Shown: positions 40,163 to 50,052 of the stretch, in pieces
How positions within the stretch are numbered: the stretch's first letter is position 1
How the letters are laid out: each line of letters begins with the position of its first letter
Source of the DNA: Nonomuraea rubra
GTDB lineage: Bacteria > Actinomycetota > Actinomycetes > Streptosporangiales > Streptosporangiaceae
Assembly (NCBI RefSeq): GCF_014207985.1
Contig: NZ_JACHMI010000001.1
Coordinates: 3,579,001 to 3,643,000, forward strand
Length of the DNA: 64,000 nucleotides
Direction of reading: 5' to 3'
The notes under the pieces: model-generated
What the model was told of the DNA's origin: nothing
What the model saw: the letters and a program-made list of their open reading frames with translations, nothing else
Database searches by the model: none
Program-made: the position numbers and the translations under genes

Positions 40163-43100
40163 GACACCCGCCCGAGCTGGCGGCGGGAGGTGATGCCCAG
40201 CTTGGTGAAGACCTTGCCGAGGTGGTACTCGACGGTCTTGGGGCTGACGAGCAGGCGGCCGGCGATCTCCCTGTTCGTCAGGCCGTCGCGGACCAGGCGC
40301 ACGATCTGCGTCTCGTGCGGGGTGAGCCGGCCGGCGGCCCCGGCCGTTCGCCCGTGCCCCGGTTCCCCTTCGAGCGGCAGCCCGCGCTCCGCCCGGCCGG
40401 CGAACCCCGCCATGCCCATCTCCGTGAACAGGCCGTGGGCGGTGCGCAACGGCTGCCGCGCGTCGTCCGGGCGGCCCTCGCGGCGCAGCCACTCGCCGTG
40501 GAGCAGGTGGGCGCGGGCCAGGTCGGCGCGCATGCGGGTGCGGCCGAGCCGGTCGATCGCCTCGCGGAAGCGGCCGTCGGCCTCGGCGCCCTCGCTGAGC
40601 AGCGCCCGCGACCTGGCCTCGATCCCGAGCGCCCAGTCGGTGCCGCTCGCCCGCGTGGTGGCGGCCAGCCGGTCCAGCACCCGGGCCGCGAGGTCGCGCT
40701 CGCCGCTGAGCGCGGCGGCCTCGACGAGCTCGGCCGGCGCCCAGTGCGCGGCGGGGCCCGGCGCGGGGTGGTGGACGCAGGCGCGCGCGGCGGCCGCCCG
40801 GGCCTGCTCGTACTGGCCGAGACCGTTGTGCAGTACGGCTCTCAGCCACTGGACGGCCGCCACGGTGGCTCCCTCCTCGTACGCCGCCGCCTCGCTCATC
40901 AGGGCGTCGGCCAGGCCTTCCGCCTCGGACTGCCGTCCCTGCCACGCGGCCAGGACGAGCGCGCCGCCCGCCGGCCCCTCGAAGCCGGGGCGGACGCCGG
41001 TCGCGGCGGTGAGAGTGTGGATCTCCTCCTGAACCGAGGCCGCCTCGTCCAGCCTGCCCTCGAAGGCGAGCTGGACCAGCCGCGTGCTCAACGCCGGGGG
41101 CAGCAGGGCGAGCGCGCCGGTGTCGCGGACGAGCCGGGCGTGGCGATCCGCCAGCTCGCGGCCCGACCTGTCGTCCCACAGGGCCACGGCGACCGTGTGG
41201 GCGGCCCACGCCCAGCCCAGCCGCTCCGCGCCGGGGACGTCCTCGCTCAGGAAGGCGGCCAGGGCCCGGCGCATCTCCGGCGCCGCGCTGTGGGCGTCCT
41301 GGGTGAGGTGGCGGGTCAGGGCGTCCAGCAGGAGGTCCGCGGCTCGCGGGGTGGCGGGCGCGGGCGGGGCCGTACGGGTGGCCGCCGCGACCTCGGCCAG
41401 GCCGCGGCCCTCGTCCGGGAGGGTACGGATCGCCGAGGACAGGGCGTGCAGGTAGGCGTCGCGGGACAGCCCGGCGTCCAGGGGCTCGAACCGCTTGGCG
41501 GCGGCCAGCAGCAGCGGCGCGGCCGAGCTGCCGTCGTGGGAGGTGATCGCGATCTCGGCGCGCAGGAGTTCGGCGTGGGCGAGCCGCAGCTCGTCCGGCG
41601 GCCCCGCCTCGGCCGAGGCCAGCAGCGTCAGGGCCGGTTCCGAGGCGCCGGCCAGGTGCTGGGCGCGGGCGGCGGCCAGGGCACGCTCGGCCCGGCGGCG
41701 GGGGTCGGGGGTGAGGGCGACCGCGCGCTCCAGGAAGGCCGCGACGGCTGCCAGGCCGCCGCGTGCCTGGGCGCGGGAGGTGGCACGTTCGAGTTCGGCG
41801 GCGACGTCTTCGTCCGGTTGCGCGGTGGCGTGCGCGCGGTGCCAGGCGCGCCGGTCCGGGTCGGCGCCGGCGTCGGTCGCCTCGGCCAGCGCCTGGTGCG
41901 CCTGGCGCCGCTCCTCGGGCAGGGCCGCCCGGTAGATCGCCGAGCGCACCGCCGGGTGCCGGAAGCGCACCCGTACCCCGAGGGCGATCAGGTCGCCGGC
42001 CTCCGCGAGCGCCGCCATGCCCAGCCCCAGCCGGGCGGCCGCCCGCCACAGCAGCGCCGGATCGCCGACCGGCTCCGCGGCGGCCAGCAACAGCAGCCGC
42101 CGGGTGGCCGCGGGCAGGCGCCCGAGCTGCCGCCGGAAGCGGTCCTCCACGCGGCCGGTCAGCATCCGCGCGGCCGGCAGCCCGAACCCGCCCGCCAGCG
42201 TCCACGCCACCGGCCGCCCGAACCCGCCGGTCAGCCCCCGGATGGCCGGGAGCGTGAATCCGCCGGCCGGCGGCTGTTCGGCCGGCAGCCCGAATCCGCC
42301 GGTCAGTCCCCGGATGGCCGGAAGCGTGAATCCGCCGGCCGGCGTCCGGGTGGCCGGCTGCTCGTACCCGGTGGCCGGTGTCTGTGCGGTCGCGAGCTCG
42401 AAGCCGCCTGCCTGCGTGGCCAGGAGCCCGTATTCGCCGGTCTGGGCGGTCGCGAGGTCGTATCCGCTGGTCCAGGTGGCCGGAAGGTCGAACTCGCCGG
42501 TCGGCGACCAGGGGGCCGGGGGAGCGTAGCCGGTGGACGGCTCGGGGTGGGTGAACGTGTGCACCAGCTCCAGCAGCGCCAGCGGGATGCCGCGGGCCTC
42601 GGCGACCAGTCGGTCCCTGACCTGCTCGTCCAGCGGGCCGGGCACCACCGAGCGCAGCAGCGCGTGGGCGTCGTCGGAGGCCAGGCCAGCGACGTCCATC
42701 ACCGGCAGCCCGGACAGCAGGGCCGTCTCGTCGGTGTCGCGGAGCGCGAACACGCAGGCCACCGATTCGGCGGACAACCGGCGCGCGACGAAGGCGAGCA
42801 CCTGCGCCGAGGCGTGATCCAGCCACTGGGCGTCGTCGACCACGCACACCAGCGGGCGCGCCTCCGCCGCCGCGGCCAGCAGGCTGAGCACGGCCAGGCT
42901 GAGGAGCAGGCGATCCGGCGCCGGCCCCTCCCGCCAGCCGAACGCCGTGCCGAGCGCGGCACGCTGCGGTTCCGGCAGACCGTCCAGCAGGTCGAGCAGC
43001 GGCGCGCAGAGCGAGTAAAGCGCCGCGAACGCCACCTCCATCTCCGGCTGCACCCCCGCCGCGCGCACCACCCGGCAACCGGACGCCCTCGCGGTCAGGT

Positions 43101-43287
43101 GCTCCAGCAGCGCCGACTTGCCCACGCCCGCCTCGCCGCGCACCACCAGCACCCGGCTCCGACCGGCACGCACCTCGCCCAGCAGCCGATCGAGCGCCTC
43201 GCACTCGACCCGCCGCCCCAGCAGCCCAGGCTCAGGTCTCAACAGTGCGGTGTCGTGGCCCAGCACCCCGTCATCGCCTCCCACCAC
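40159..43287 (-). CDS. Large ATPase-LuxR (LAL) regulator with expanded repeat loop
   Basis: 1042 residues. The N-terminal AAA ATPase has Walker A GEAGVGKS at 51-58 and Walker B VCVVDDAQWLD near 147-157; a long helical TPR-like middle follows and a LuxR HTH ends it (LTPHETQIVRLVRDGLTNREIAGRLLVSPKTVEYHLGKVFTKL). Residues about 251-378 hold some eleven degenerate 10- to 12-residue units around AGGFGLPA, a loop that is a single copy (AELAGGFGLPDAG) in the related gene at 46280. GTG at 43287 is used, but nearby in-frame GTGs are also possible. LALs integrate ATP and ligand signals; target unknown. Confidence 0.93.
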   Translation of the reverse strand: MVGGDDGVLGHDTALLRPEPGLLGRRVECEALDRLLGEVRAGRSRVLVVRGEAGVGKSALLEHLTARASGCRVVRAAGVQPEMEVAFAALYSLCAPLLDLLDGLPEPQRAALGTAFGWREGPAPDRLLLSLAVLSLLAAAAEARPLVCVVDDAQWLDHASAQVLAFVARRLSAESVACVFALRDTDETALLSGLPVMDVAGLASDDAHALLRSVVPGPLDEQVRDRLVAEARGIPLALLELVHTFTHPEPSTGYAPPAPWSPTGEFDLPATWTSGYDLATAQTGEYGLLATQAGGFELATAQTPATGYEQPATRTPAGGFTLPAIRGLTGGFGLPAEQPPAGGFTLPAIRGLTGGFGRPVAWTLAGGFGLPAARMLTGRVEDRFRRQLGRLPAATRRLLLLAAAEPVGDPALLWRAAARLGLGMAALAEAGDLIALGVRVRFRHPAVRSAIYRAALPEERRQAHQALAEATDAGADPDRRAWHRAHATAQPDEDVAAELERATSRAQARGGLAAVAAFLERAVALTPDPRRRAERALAAARAQHLAGASEPALTLLASAEAGPPDELRLAHAELLRAEIAITSHDGSSAAPLLLAAAKRFEPLDAGLSRDAYLHALSSAIRTLPDEGRGLAEVAAATRTAPPAPATPRAADLLLDALTRHLTQDAHSAAPEMRRALAAFLSEDVPGAERLGWAWAAHTVAVALWDDRSGRELADRHARLVRDTGALALLPPALSTRLVQLAFEGRLDEAASVQEEIHTLTAATGVRPGFEGPAGGALVLAAWQGRQSEAEGLADALMSEAAAYEEGATVAAVQWLRAVLHNGLGQYEQARAAAARACVHHPAPGPAAHWAPAELVEAAALSGERDLAARVLDRLAATTRASGTDWALGIEARSRALLSEGAEADGRFREAIDRLGRTRMRADLARAHLLHGEWLRREGRPDDARQPLRTAHGLFTEMGMAGFAGRAERGLPLEGEPGHGRTAGAAGRLTPHETQIVRLVRDGLTNREIAGRLLVSPKTVEYHLGKVFTKLGITSRRQLGRVS
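42154..42537. repeat. Expanded coding repeat in the LAL gene
   Basis: Degenerate units of 30 to 36 bp coding variants of TGGFGLPA; a higher-order 72-bp unit is repeated almost exactly, coding AGGFTLPAIRGLTGGFG at residues 317-333 and again at 341-357. It lies between the ATPase lobe and the helical region. Confidence 0.9.
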
Positions 43288-43375
43288 GTCTCCAACCCCT
43301 GATGGTTGAAAACCGTACGAGTGATGACGGGAGGACTGCGTACGTAGGAGTACGTAATCCCGCCGGACGGCAAGC

Positions 43376-46093
43376 TCAGAACGACCGTTCGGCCATCATC
43401 GCGGCGAGCTCGCCGCGCGACTTCACCCCCACCTTCGGATAGATCCGGTAGAGATGGGTGGTGACCGTGCGCGGCGACAGGAACAGCCGCTCGGCGATCT
43501 CCCGGTTGCTCAGCCCGTCGGCCGCCAGCCGCGCGATCTGCTGCTCCTGCGGCGTCAGCGCGTCGATGGCGTCGATCGGCTTGCGGCGGGACTCGCCCGT
43601 GGCGCGCAGCTCGGTCCTGGCCCGTTCGGCCCACGGCGCCGCCCCGAGCGCGTCGAACGCGGCCGCCGCGGCACGCAGCAGCGGCCGCGACTCCGCCGCC
43701 TGCCGCCGCCTGCGCAGCCAGCCGCCGTACGTGAGCTGCAGCCGCGCCCGCTCGAAAGGCCAGTCACGCAGGTCCGCCGCCAGCGCCGCCTCGTACGCCG
43801 CCGCGTCGTCGGCCAGCACGGCCCCGGCGTAACGCAGGCCCGTGAGAAGGACGGGCGAGCGGCTCAGCTCCGCGACCGGGGCCAGCCCGGCCACCACGGC
43901 GCGGAGCTCGTCGAGCGCGCCGCAGTGCGCCGCCGCCTCGGCCAGATGCCCGGCTAGGGTGAACCGCACGTACGGGTGGTAGGCGACGTCGCCCGGGTCG
44001 AACGCCCGGTGCAGGTGCCAGAACGCCTCCTCGAACCGGCCCGCGGCCAGCGCGTTGACGCCGCGGACGCGCTGCGTCAGCGCCAGCATCGGATGCATGC
44101 CCGCCGAGAAGATGATCTTCTCGGCGGCGTCCGCGATCTCGTCGGCGGCCTCGGCGTTGCCGCGCAGCGCCTCCGCCTGGCCGAGCTGCAGCCGGGCCTG
44201 CAGCGCCCACGTCGTATGGCGGGTCTCCGTGGCCAGCGCCAGGGCCTCGGTGGCGGTGGCCACGGTCGCCCGGGTGTCGCCGGCGGCGGCCGCGTTGTAG
44301 GCCAGGCTCACCAGAGCCTGCGTCAGCGTGCCGACCCTGCCGTGCGTCCGCGCCTCGGTGACGCCGGGCGTCAGGAACGCGTTCGACAGCTCGTACGCCC
44401 CCAGCGCCGACGCCGCCAGGCCGAGCTGGTAGCGCTGGCCGGGGGTGAGGTCCACGTGGTACCGCAGCGCCGCCAGCCTCTCCAGGCAGGCCGCCCCGCG
44501 CTCGACCGGCGCGACCTGGGCCAGCGCGCACATCACCAGGACGTTGTCCTCGGGCGCGTCGATCAGCTCCGCGACGCGCACGAACTCCAGCCGGGTGTCG
44601 TCGTCGGGGTTGGACCAGTAGAACCGCAGGCTGATGTTGATCAGCGACTCCAGGGTGAGCTCGATGTCACCGGCGGTCCGCATGGTGTCGATGAGCTCGT
44701 TGTAGACGCGCAGTCGCGTGTTGCCGCTCCAGCCGGTGCCGAGATACACCTCGCGGAACCAGGCCAGCCTCGCCCGCTCGGCCGGTTGCAGCCGCGACTC
44801 GTCCACCAGCGCCAGCAGGCGACGGATGGACTCCACGTCGCCCTGCTCGTCGGCCATCGTGGCGGCCCACAGCAGCCGGCTGCCGCGCTTCTGCGGGTCC
44901 TCGCTGAGCTGCGCGGCCCGTTCCATGGCGGCCAGCGCGGCCGAGGCGGCCCGCAGGTGGCGGTCGCGGGTCGCCATGGCCGCCAGGTCCACGGCCAGCG
45001 CCTCGTCCGGGCCGGACGCGGCGGCGGCGCGGTGCCACACGCGCCGGTCGTCGCCGGCCACGACCGCCGCGAGGCAGGCGTGCGCCCGCCTGCGCAGCGC
45101 CGGGCTCGCCGACTGCCGCAGGGCCGAGCGCAGCAGCGGGTGCCGGAACCGCAGCCGGTACTGCTCGTCCACGCCGACCAGCCGGCTGACCACGGCCGGC
45201 TCCAGGTCGTCTGCCGTGACCGGCCGCTCCTCGAGCCGGGACGCCGCCGCGAGCACCTCGTCGAGGTCGTCGCCGTCGTCCAGCGCCGCCACGAGCAGCA
45301 GCGCGCGCGTGGCCGCGGGCAGCTCGCCGACCAGGCCGGCGAACGTACGCTCGACCCGGGTGCTCAGCGGCAGTCGCGACGGCAGCAGCGCGGCGCCGCC
45401 GGAGCGGGCGGCCAGCCCGCCGAGCTCGACCAGCCCGAGCGGGTTGCCCTCCGACACGGCGAGCACCCGCTCGCGCAGGGCGGGCGTGAGCCCGGGCGCG
45501 ACCTGGTCGAGCAGGTCCCCGGCGGACGCCGGGTCGAGCGGCTCCAGCGCCAGCTCGGGCAGCGAGGCGGCGGCGAGCAGCCGGTCGACGTCCTCGCCGT
45601 CGCGGGCCGTCAGGAGGAGCGCCACGGGGTCGGACTCCAGCCGGCGGGCGACGAAGGTGAGCACCTCCCAGCTCGCCCGGTCCAGCCAGTGGGCGTCCTC
45701 CACGGCCAGCAGGACCGGCTCGTCCAGGCCGGAGAGCAGGTCGAGCACCTCGACCCCGACCCTGAACGGCGACTCGCCCTCGACCGCGCCCGGCTTCCCG
45801 CCGGCCTCCGGCAGCCGGCGGAACAGGTGCCCGATCCCGGCGTACGGCAGCTCCACCTCGGCCTGCACGCCCGTGGTGGTCAGCACCCGCATGCCGCGCC
45901 CGGCGGCCAGCGCGCAGGTCTCGCCCCACAGCGCGGACTTGCCGATCCCGGCCTCTCCCCGCACCACGAGGGCGCCACCGCGGTGCCGCGTGGCCTCGTC
46001 CAGCAGGGCGGCCAGCACCTGGAGCTGCGCCTCCCGCCCGACGAGCATCGGCCCCCCTGCGCGTGCCGCCGGGTCCCCCGCGCCTCCGGCCAC
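43376..46093 (-). CDS. Large ATPase-LuxR (LAL) regulator
   Basis: 905 residues. ATPase: Walker A GEAGIGKS near 47-54 and Walker B LLAVEDAHWLD. The middle is a long set of helices with TPR-like pattern. The C-terminal LuxR HTH is LTPQEQQIARLAADGLSNREIAERLFLSPRTVTTHLYRIYPKVG. It is more distant from the two neighbouring LALs than they are from each other. It lies 88 nt upstream of the repeat-bearing LAL in the same direction and is divergent from the third one. Confidence 0.94.
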   Translation of the reverse strand: MAGGAGDPAARAGGPMLVGREAQLQVLAALLDEATRHRGGALVVRGEAGIGKSALWGETCALAAGRGMRVLTTTGVQAEVELPYAGIGHLFRRLPEAGGKPGAVEGESPFRVGVEVLDLLSGLDEPVLLAVEDAHWLDRASWEVLTFVARRLESDPVALLLTARDGEDVDRLLAAASLPELALEPLDPASAGDLLDQVAPGLTPALRERVLAVSEGNPLGLVELGGLAARSGGAALLPSRLPLSTRVERTFAGLVGELPAATRALLLVAALDDGDDLDEVLAAASRLEERPVTADDLEPAVVSRLVGVDEQYRLRFRHPLLRSALRQSASPALRRRAHACLAAVVAGDDRRVWHRAAAASGPDEALAVDLAAMATRDRHLRAASAALAAMERAAQLSEDPQKRGSRLLWAATMADEQGDVESIRRLLALVDESRLQPAERARLAWFREVYLGTGWSGNTRLRVYNELIDTMRTAGDIELTLESLINISLRFYWSNPDDDTRLEFVRVAELIDAPEDNVLVMCALAQVAPVERGAACLERLAALRYHVDLTPGQRYQLGLAASALGAYELSNAFLTPGVTEARTHGRVGTLTQALVSLAYNAAAAGDTRATVATATEALALATETRHTTWALQARLQLGQAEALRGNAEAADEIADAAEKIIFSAGMHPMLALTQRVRGVNALAAGRFEEAFWHLHRAFDPGDVAYHPYVRFTLAGHLAEAAAHCGALDELRAVVAGLAPVAELSRSPVLLTGLRYAGAVLADDAAAYEAALAADLRDWPFERARLQLTYGGWLRRRRQAAESRPLLRAAAAAFDALGAAPWAERARTELRATGESRRKPIDAIDALTPQEQQIARLAADGLSNREIAERLFLSPRTVTTHLYRIYPKVGVKSRGELAAMMAERSF

Positions 46094-46279
46094 GCGCTCC
46101 CCTTCCGTCTGACGCGCGAATCAATCATCAGATGCAACGAACCGTACAACACGGGCAGGTCGACCGCCGCGCCGGCGATTCGCCAGGGCGGCGGGCGATC
46201 GGGGCGGGTGCCCTGCCGCCATAAAATCAGAGGTGGATCGCCCTTTCTCCGGCGTCCACGATCGACAGGTGGAGAGCCC

Positions 46280-49066
46280 ATGGTGAGCACGGATGCCAAG
46301 TCGCGGCTGCGGGGCCGGCGGGTCGAGTGCGAGGCGCTGGACCGGCTCGTGGCGACCGTGCAGGACGGCCGCAGCTCGGTGCTGGTCCTGCGGGGCGAGG
46401 CCGGCATCGGCAAGACGGCGCTGCTGGAGCACGCGCGTGCCGCCGCGGCCGGTTGCCGGATCGCCAGGGCGGCGGGCGTGGAGTCGGAGATGGAGCTGGC
46501 CTACGGCGGGCTGCACCAGCTCTGCGCCCCGTTCCTCGACAGGCTCGACCGGCTGCCCGAGCCGCAGCGCGACGCGCTGGGCACCGCGTTCGGCCTGAGC
46601 GCGGGCACGCCGCCGGACCGGTTCATGGTCGGTCTCGCGGTGCTCAGCCTGCTCGCCGACGTCTCCGAGCGGGAGCCGCTGATCTGCCTGATCGACGACG
46701 CGCAGTGGCTGGACCACGTCTCCGCGCAGACCCTCGCCTTCGTCGCGCGGCGCCTGCTCGCCGAGCGGGTCGGCCTGGTGCTGGCGGTACGCGAGCCGTG
46801 CCTGGAGACCGAGCTGGCAGGGCTGCCGGAGCTCGCGGTGGGGCGGCTGAGCGACGGCGACGCCCGCGCCCTGCTGGACTCCGTGATCCCCGGCCGCATG
46901 GACGACCGGGTCAGGGACCGCATCGTGGCCGAGGCGCAGGGCAACCCGCTGGCCCTGCTGGAGCTGCCGCTGGGGCTGACGCCCGCGGAGCTGGCGGGCG
47001 GGTTCGGGCTGCCCGACGCGGGGCCGCTGGCCGCCCAGATCGAGCAGAGCTTCATGCGGCGCTACCGGCCGCTGCCGCCGGAGACGCGGCAGCTGCTGCT
47101 CGTCGCGGCGGCCGAGCCGCTGGGCGACGTGACCCTGCTGATGCGGGCGGTGGAGCTGCTGGGCATCGAGAGTGGCGCCGCGGGGCCGGCCGAGGCGGCG
47201 GGGCTGGTGACACTGGGGACCCGGGTGCGGTTCCGCCATCCGCTCGTGCGTTCCATGACGTACCGGGCGGCGAGCCTGGAGGACCGGCAGCGCGCGCACC
47301 GCGTGCTGGCCGAGGCGACCGACCCGGGGGTGGATCCCGACCGCCGGGCCTGGCACCTGGCCAACGCGACGGCCTGCGCCGACGAGGAGGTCGCGGCCGA
47401 GCTGGAGCGCTCGGCCGAGCGGGCGCGGGCGCGCGGCGGCGTGGCGGCGGCGGCCGCGTTCCTGCAACGGGCGGCCGAGCTGACGCCCGACCCCGTACAG
47501 CGCGGGGTCAGAGGGCTGGCGGCGGCGCGGGCCAAGTACCGCGCCGGCGGGTACGACGCCGCACGCGGGCTCCTCGACGCGGCGGAGCTCAGCCCCATGG
47601 ACGAACGCGACCACGCCCAGGCCGACCTGCTGCGCGGCCAGATCACCTTCGCCTCCACCAGCGCGGGCGCCGCCCTGCCGCTGCTGCTCAAGGCCGCCAG
47701 GCGGCTGGAGCCGCTGGACGCCGGGCTGGCCCGCGAGACCTACCGCGACGCGCTGAACGCGGCCATGGCCGCCGGCCGCCTGCCGAGCGGCGCCAAGGCG
47801 TCGGACATCGCCGGGGCGACGCTCGCCGCGCCGCCCGGCCCGCCGCCCAGGCGCAACGACCTGCTGCTGAACGGCGTGGCCCTGGCGGTGACCGAGGGGT
47901 ACGCGGCGGGCGTGCCGCTGGTGCGCCAGGCCCTCGACGACTTCCGCGCCGACGGCGTGTCCAGGGAGGAGGGCCTCGGCTGGCTGCCGTTCGCGTGCCG
48001 AATGGCCCACAACGTCTGGGACTTCGAGACCTGGTCGGTGCTCTCGGTGAGGCTCGCCGACCTGGCCCGCGAGACGGGCGCGCTGTCCGTGCTGCCGTCG
48101 GCCCTGCACATGCTGGTGGCGAACCGGGTCCTGGCCGGCGAGCTGGACTTCGCCCGCGTGCTGGCCGACGAGGCGGCGACGATCGGCGAGGTGACGGGCA
48201 GCCGCTCGCTGGCCCAGTACTCGGCCCTGGTGCTGGAGGCGTGGCGCGGCCGGGAGGCCGAGACGCGCCAGGCGCGCGAGGCGGTCCTGCGCGACCCGGC
48301 CATCCAGGGGGAGGGCAAGGTGGACACCGCCACCCAGTGGGCCACCGCGGTGCTCTGCAACGGGCTCGGCCGCTACGAGGACGCGTACGCCGCGGCCGAG
48401 CGCTCCGCCGCCCACCCCCAGGAGCTCGGCGGCACGTACATGAGGTCGTTGATCGAGCTGGTGGAGTCCGCCGCGCGGAGCGGCAGGCGGGCCAGGGCGG
48501 CCGAGGCGGCCCAGCGGATCGACGAGATGGCGCGGGCCGCCGGCACCGACTGGGCACGCGGCACCTCGGCGCTGACGCGCGCCCAGGTGAGCGGCGGGGC
48601 GGAGGCCGAGGCCCTGTACCGGGAGGCGATCGAGCGGCTCGGCCGCACCGAGGTGCGCACCTCGCTGGCCCGGGCCCGGCTGCTCTACGGCGAGTGGCTG
48701 CGCAGGGAGAACCGCCGCGTCGACGCCCGCGAGCACCTGGGCTTCGCCTACGAGGCCCTCAGCCAGATGGGGGCGGAGGCGTTCGCGGAGCGCGCCAGGC
48801 GCGAGCTGCAGGCCACCGGCGAGACGGTACGCAAGCGCACCGTGGACGAGCCCGCCACGCTCACCGCACAGGAGGCGCACATCGCCCGCCTGGCAGGCGA
48901 CGGCCTGACCAACCCCGAGATCGGCGCCCAGCTCTTCATCAGCCCGCACACCGTCGAGTGGCACCTGCGCAAGGTCTTCACCAAGCTCGGCATCGTCTCC
49001 CGCAAGCAGATCAGCGCCAAGCTGGCGCAGTCGGCTCAGCCCCTGTCGTACTCGCGCTCGGCGTAG
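46280..49066 (+). CDS. Large ATPase-LuxR (LAL) regulator
   Basis: 928 residues. Walker A GEAGIGKT at 39-46, Walker B LICLIDDAQWLD near 130, a TPR-like helical middle and LuxR HTH (LTAQEAHIARLAGDGLTNPEIGAQLFISPHTVEWHLRKVFTKLG). It is a clear paralogue of the gene at 40159, sharing the start RGRRVECEALDRL and many stretches, but without the loop expansion. GGAG stands 5 nt before the ATG (a GTG follows it directly). TAAAAT at 46222-46227 is a possible -10. Its end overlaps the AraC remnant by 31 nt. Confidence 0.94.
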   Translation: MVSTDAKSRLRGRRVECEALDRLVATVQDGRSSVLVLRGEAGIGKTALLEHARAAAAGCRIARAAGVESEMELAYGGLHQLCAPFLDRLDRLPEPQRDALGTAFGLSAGTPPDRFMVGLAVLSLLADVSEREPLICLIDDAQWLDHVSAQTLAFVARRLLAERVGLVLAVREPCLETELAGLPELAVGRLSDGDARALLDSVIPGRMDDRVRDRIVAEAQGNPLALLELPLGLTPAELAGGFGLPDAGPLAAQIEQSFMRRYRPLPPETRQLLLVAAAEPLGDVTLLMRAVELLGIESGAAGPAEAAGLVTLGTRVRFRHPLVRSMTYRAASLEDRQRAHRVLAEATDPGVDPDRRAWHLANATACADEEVAAELERSAERARARGGVAAAAAFLQRAAELTPDPVQRGVRGLAAARAKYRAGGYDAARGLLDAAELSPMDERDHAQADLLRGQITFASTSAGAALPLLLKAARRLEPLDAGLARETYRDALNAAMAAGRLPSGAKASDIAGATLAAPPGPPPRRNDLLLNGVALAVTEGYAAGVPLVRQALDDFRADGVSREEGLGWLPFACRMAHNVWDFETWSVLSVRLADLARETGALSVLPSALHMLVANRVLAGELDFARVLADEAATIGEVTGSRSLAQYSALVLEAWRGREAETRQAREAVLRDPAIQGEGKVDTATQWATAVLCNGLGRYEDAYAAAERSAAHPQELGGTYMRSLIELVESAARSGRRARAAEAAQRIDEMARAAGTDWARGTSALTRAQVSGGAEAEALYREAIERLGRTEVRTSLARARLLYGEWLRRENRRVDAREHLGFAYEALSQMGAEAFAERARRELQATGETVRKRTVDEPATLTAQEAHIARLAGDGLTNPEIGAQLFISPHTVEWHLRKVFTKLGIVSRKQISAKLAQSAQPLSYSRSA

Positions 49067-49250
49067 CGGCCGGGCGTGCAGCCGTACTCCCTGGTGAAGG
49101 CCGTGATGAACGCCGACGGGCTGGAGTAGCCGACCCGGTGCGCCACCTCGGCCACCGGGCGGGTCTCCAGCAGCACCCGCGACGTGCTGAGGCGCAGCTT
49201 GGCGCGCACCTTCGAGTACGGCATGCCGAACTCCCGCTCGAAATACTCGC
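49036..49250 (-). pseudogene. AraC-family regulator, C-terminal remnant
   Basis: Only the last 70 or so codons of an AraC-type regulator remain: EYFEREFGMPYSKVRAKLRLS, then LLETRPVAEVAHRVGYSSPSAFITAFTREYGCTPGRYAE, the second HTH and end of the family. The first HTH and the whole N-terminal domain are missing; the reading stops making sense at about 49250, exactly where a permease fragment starts on the other strand. It has no start codon of its own in a sensible place. Confidence 0.85.
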
Positions 49251-49965
49251 CGAGCCCGGGGTCCTGGGCGTGACCGCCGGCGCCGGCTTCGCGATCAACC
49301 TCGGCGGCGTGCTGGGGCTGGCGAGCGGCCAGGCGGCGCAGCTCGTGCTGGCCTCGCCCGGGGCCGCGCTGGCGGCCGTCCTGGTCTACGCGCTCGGCTC
49401 GGCCGCGCCGCTGCGCCTGGTGCTGACCGGCGTCGCGCTCAGCTCCGTGCTCGGCGGCGGCCCCGCCTACCTGGCGACCGGCTCCATCGCGGGCGGCCTG
49501 CTGGCGGCGGCGGCCGTCTACGCCCTGTCGCTCGGCTCGGGGCTGGGCGGCCTGCGCCTGGTCGTCGTCGGCATCGCCGTGAACGCCATGCTGACGGCGC
49601 TCAACTCGTGGATCGTGCTGCGCGCCGACATGGAGGCGGCCCTGGCCGCCACCGGCTGGAGCGCGGGCTCGCTGAACGGGCTGGACTGGCACGAGGTGCT
49701 GCTGCCGTTCGCGGTCATCGCCGCCCTCACCCTGCTGCTGGCCGCGCTCGCGCCCGCCATGCACCAGACGGCGCTCGGCGACGACCAGGCGCTGGCGTCG
49801 GGCGTGCGGCTGAGCCGGCTGCGGCTGCTGCTGCTGGCCGCCGACCTGGCCGCGCAGCTCCTGCTGGCTCCGGTCGCCCTGCCCGTGGGTGTGGTGACGA
49901 CGGTGATCGGCGGCTGCTACCTCGCCGCCCTGCTCGCCAGAAGGGGCAACCGCCACGGCGGATAG
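49251..49965 (+). pseudogene. FecCD-type siderophore permease remnant
   Basis: Starts abruptly within a FecCD permease at PGVLGVTAGAGFAINLGGV, which is normally about 60-80 residues into the protein. The helices run well to LASGVRLSRLRLLLL, then jump to AADLAAQLLLAPVALPVGVVTTVIGG at the C-terminus; the usual GPIGFVGLVVPH region of about 60 residues is missing. So it has lost its start and an internal piece and cannot be a working transporter. It abuts the AraC remnant head to head; AraC regulators commonly control siderophore uptake genes. Confidence 0.85.
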
Positions 49966-50003
49966 GGCGGACTCCTCCTGCGCGAGCTGGGCCTGACGGC
50001 CAC

Positions 50004-50035
50004 CACGATCGACGCCGGCCACGATCGACGCCGGC
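50004..50035. repeat. 16-bp tandem duplication
   Basis: CACGATCGACGCCGGC occurs twice in direct contact (50004-50019, 50020-50035). It lies in the gap between the permease remnant and the MBL gene. The bases just before it could code LLRELGLTATTIDAG, possibly another broken gene end. Confidence 0.9.
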
Positions 50036-50052
50036 AAGGGGTGCAGGCCGTC

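Noticed and set aside
43976..46279. Upstream extension of the LAL reading frame at 46280
   Set aside because: The extension runs antisense through the neighbouring LAL gene and has no domain similarity; GGAG and the family N-terminus place the start at 46280.
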